From the NCBI RefSeq assembly GCF_002094855.1, contig NZ_ARYN01000002.1, forward strand, positions 248,001 through 312,000: 64,000 nt of DNA, in the 5' to 3' direction. This stretch comes from Zunongwangia atlantica 22II14-10F7 (lineage in GTDB: Bacteria > Bacteroidota > Bacteroidia > Flavobacteriales > Flavobacteriaceae). The position numbers and the translations under genes were made by a program. The notes under the pieces were generated by a model. The model made no database searches, was not told where the DNA came from, and saw only the letters and a program-made list of their open reading frames with translations. This document shows, in pieces, positions 62,136 to 64,000 of this stretch; position 1 is the stretch's first letter; every line of letters begins with the position of its first letter.

Positions 62136-63181
62136 TAATTCAACTTTAATTTTAAAAATACTGAAAAATAATCTGAATCATCTTCGATCTTCAGGCTGTA
62201 CTTGTTAGGATACAGCAAATTAAGCTGTTCTTTGGTATTCTTTAAACCAATACCAAAAGTTTCATTAGCCTTTTTCTTACGTCCAACAATGTTTTCGCAT
62301 TTAAATTGAAGCTCATTTTGTACAATTTCGATCTCAATTTTTACCAGCGTATTTCCTTTAAAATCTGTGCCATATTTAAACGCATTTTCGATAAACGAAA
62401 TTAGTAATAAAGGTCTTATTTTTTGCTGATTTAGTTCTCCGCGAATATTAAGTTTTACATTCTCGTTATTTGCAATGCGTAAACGCTGCAAGCGCAAGTA
62501 ATTCTGAATATATTCTACCTCATCTTTAAGCAAAACAAACTCCTGATCTGCCTGAAATAACATATAACGCATTAATTCTGAAAGTGTGATCACCGCTTCA
62601 GGAGCATCATTAGATTTTTTTGAGGTAAGACTATAAATACTATTTAGAGAATTGAATAAAAAGTGAGGATTAAGCTGATTTTTAAGGTAATGTAATTCAG
62701 TTTTAGCCTTCTGAGATTCGATTTCCTTTCTATTTCTTTCGTTTCTAATCCAGGCTTCATAAACTTTTATAGCAGTTCCCGCCATGATAAAAGCCAAATG
62801 AATGATTACCGGAAGAAAAAAGAAAAAACGCGGACCATTATCTGGTGGCGGAGGCATATTTCCTTGCCCTGCATCACCAAATTCGTGTTGCATTCTTGGA
62901 GGTTCTGTCATGCTATAATGACTTATCGCAAAAACCAAAAATGCCAATCCTATTACCGATATTACATAAAAAAAGGTCTTCTCTTTCAGTAATAATTTTG
63001 GCACCAAAATGCCATAATTGAAATAGAAAATAAAAATATTAAAAGAGAGTACCAAAAGGGAATGAAATTCAACCGTACCTCGATTTAAAACTCCCTGAAG
63101 TATGTTGAAGATGATAAATGTGATCCATACAGAGATATGAATAACAATTTTACGCTTTCTTTCCAGAGTAAAAGTTCCCAT
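62135..63181 (-). CDS. LytS-type sensor histidine kinase
   Basis: A 348-residue kinase with four N-terminal membrane helices, a cytoplasmic coiled coil, the His_kinase motif LKNQLNPHFLFNSLNSIYSL and an HATPase region (ISFIENAFKYGTDFKG and GIGLKNTKEQLNLLYP). It has no large sensor domain, so the stimulus may be membrane state. It overlaps the DUF4907 gene above by one base and the LytTR gene below by one base, so the three form a coupled operon. Confidence 0.92.
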   Translation of the reverse strand: MGTFTLERKRKIVIHISVWITFIIFNILQGVLNRGTVEFHSLLVLSFNIFIFYFNYGILVPKLLLKEKTFFYVISVIGLAFLVFAISHYSMTEPPRMQHEFGDAGQGNMPPPPDNGPRFFFFLPVIIHLAFIMAGTAIKVYEAWIRNERNRKEIESQKAKTELHYLKNQLNPHFLFNSLNSIYSLTSKKSNDAPEAVITLSELMRYMLFQADQEFVLLKDEVEYIQNYLRLQRLRIANNENVKLNIRGELNQQKIRPLLLISFIENAFKYGTDFKGNTLVKIEIEIVQNELQFKCENIVGRKKKANETFGIGLKNTKEQLNLLYPNKYSLKIEDDSDYFSVFLKLKLN

Positions 63182-63510
63182 TATGGATTACATTTAATAT
63201 GAATTCCCAAATCACTAATTTCTTCAGAAGTAACACTGGGGCTAGATCCATAATTAAGCTTTGTATTTACCAGTCTGGCTACTTTCTCGGCATCTTCAGC
63301 ACTACAAAATTGCTGCTTCGAGCTTAATCCCGGGATATATTGTTGCTTAATCACGATCTTTTTATTTATCAAAATATCATATCCATAGCCTGAACCGTTC
63401 TCAAATACTTCATACTTAAAGTTATCTGGCGGAGCATCCTGAATTTCAAAACTAAATAAAATAGCCAGTAATATTCCGCAAAGAAGAAAAATTTTAAATG
63501 CTAGTTTCAT
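63181..63510 (-). CDS. DUF4907-family small secreted protein
   Basis: A 109-residue protein with an N-terminal signal/anchor (FKIFLLCGILLAILFSFEIQ) and the family core GSGYGYDILINKKIVIKQQY, GLSSKQQFCSAEDAEKVARL. DUF4907 proteins of Bacteroidota have no known function and often neighbour Kelch-repeat proteins, as here. The stop and the next start share one base (TAATG arrangement), tying it to the LytS gene. Confidence 0.8.
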   Translation of the reverse strand: MKLAFKIFLLCGILLAILFSFEIQDAPPDNFKYEVFENGSGYGYDILINKKIVIKQQYIPGLSSKQQFCSAEDAEKVARLVNTKLNYGSSPSVTSEEISDLGIHIKCNP

Positions 63511-63635
63511 TCCTATCTTTTTAAATAATCGCTTATAATTAATAACCGGAGCTTTTAAAAGGTAATAAATTTACCACACCAATGCTAGTTCTAGAACCTT
63601 CAAAAACTCCGGATTACATGAGCTAAATCAAACAA

Positions 63636-64000
63636 TTAATCTTCATCATCGTACTCCTCTTGTGGATGTAATTCGTAAATATCATCCAGGTATAAACTTC
63701 CAGATCTTCCCATAAGTACAAAAGCTTTGGATCCTGTACTAAAACTTACCGCATCCTGTCTTACCGTTGCTTCAAGATCTGTAATCTCTTCCCATTCATC
63801 TGTTAAAGGATCATACTCCCAGGTACTGGTCATGGCTCCACCGTTATAACCAGAAGACAAATATCCCATTCCATCGATGCTAAAACTTACAGCATTAGAT
63901 CTTGTTAGATAATAATCATCTTCTTCGTCCAGATCTGTTAATTGCGTCCAGGTTTCAGTTGCTGGATCAAACTGCCAAAAATCTTCTTTGTACAAACCAT
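63636..64000 (-). CDS. Kelch-repeat protein, C-terminal part (truncated at edge)
   Basis: Only the last ~121 codons are in view; the frame is open past position 64000, so the start lies outside. Two Kelch-like repeats are visible: FWQFDPATETWTQLTDLDEE and STWEYDPLTDEWEEITDLEA, with the SNAVSFSIDGMGYLSSGYNG and KAFVLMGRSG blades. The short acidic tail EEYDDED is at the end. Such propellers bind proteins or glycans and are often secreted. It sits upstream of the DUF4907-LytS-LytTR set on the same strand. Confidence 0.85.
   Translation of the reverse strand, partial: GLYKEDFWQFDPATETWTQLTDLDEEDDYYLTRSNAVSFSIDGMGYLSSGYNGGAMTSTWEYDPLTDEWEEITDLEATVRQDAVSFSTGSKAFVLMGRSGSLYLDDIYELHPQEEYDDED

Noticed and set aside
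1-64000. CRISPR arrays, rRNA and tRNA genes
   Set aside because: No regularly spaced identical repeats with unique spacers and no cloverleaf or rRNA-like sequence was recognised by reading. A tRNAscan or Infernal run would settle it.

Overview
The window is AT-rich and gene-dense and reads as chromosomal DNA of a marine-type Flavobacteriia member (Bacteroidota). The evidence is a GLPGLI-family protein, secreted proteins with a CarboxypepD_reg-like domain, TPR-type sensor kinases, many lipoproteins of the Ser/Ala-Cys type, putative TAnnTTTG-type -7 promoter boxes, and the flavobacterial style of small secreted hypothetical proteins. Genus cannot be fixed from the sequence alone. No rRNA, tRNA, CRISPR array, transposase or integrase was recognised.

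Layout. 1-6.3 kb: start of a serine-biosynthesis HAD gene (minus, truncated by the window edge) with a possible upstream ORF, then the sbcD-sbcC nuclease pair and a secreted CarboxypepD_reg protein ending at a strong terminator. 6.3-14 kb: mostly minus strand, with a hemolysin III protein, an orphan LuxR regulator, a NarL-type two-component system with a TPR kinase, and secreted proteins or lipoproteins including a double-CHRD protein. 14.2-19.6 kb: a run of small, same-strand, mostly secreted or membrane hypothetical genes separated by related intergenic repeats (types A, B and C here) and containing two short ORFs broken by TAG codons. This resembles an integron-type cassette array without an integrase and is the most unusual part of the window. 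19.7-25.5 kb: an ABM-domain protein, a second TPR kinase/regulator pair, a zinc-ribbon membrane protein, tandem paralogous membrane proteins and a spermidine-synthase-like protein. 25.6-29.7 kb: SRPBCC, coiled-coil, STM3941-like and other small proteins, then an NAD(P)H oxidoreductase that appears to sit inside a broken gene. 29.7-32.1 kb (minus): a probably frameshifted PH-like gene, an alpha/beta esterase and a CE2-type SGNH esterase. 32.3-33.4 kb: ECF sigma factor and a probable membrane partner. 33.4-36.1 kb: an S9 peptidase flanked by two direct copies of a ~280-bp repeat. 36.1-43 kb: MFS transporter, DUF2461, a beta-lactamase-fold hydrolase, a GLPGLI pseudogene with several frameshifts, and a DUF4369-thioredoxin lipoprotein. 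43-48 kb: HExxH protein, VOC protein, Crp/Fnr and AraC regulators, YceI and an extradiol dioxygenase. 48-52.5 kb: lipocalin-like lipoprotein, erythromycin esterase family protein, two secreted proteins. 52.5-59.4 kb: a glutathione peroxidase divergent from a TetR-MFP-RND-TolC efflux operon. 59.8-64 kb: a GH43 enzyme, then a translationally coupled minus-strand set (LytTR regulator, LytS-type kinase, DUF4907 protein) and the end of a Kelch protein.

Functional themes are signal transduction (four histidine-kinase or LuxR systems plus Crp, AraC, TetR and ECF regulators), polysaccharide and peptide turnover (GH43, CE2 esterase, S9 peptidase), and envelope and efflux functions. Noncoding DNA carries at least three dispersed repeat families. 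One of them shows a compensatory base-pair change between copies.
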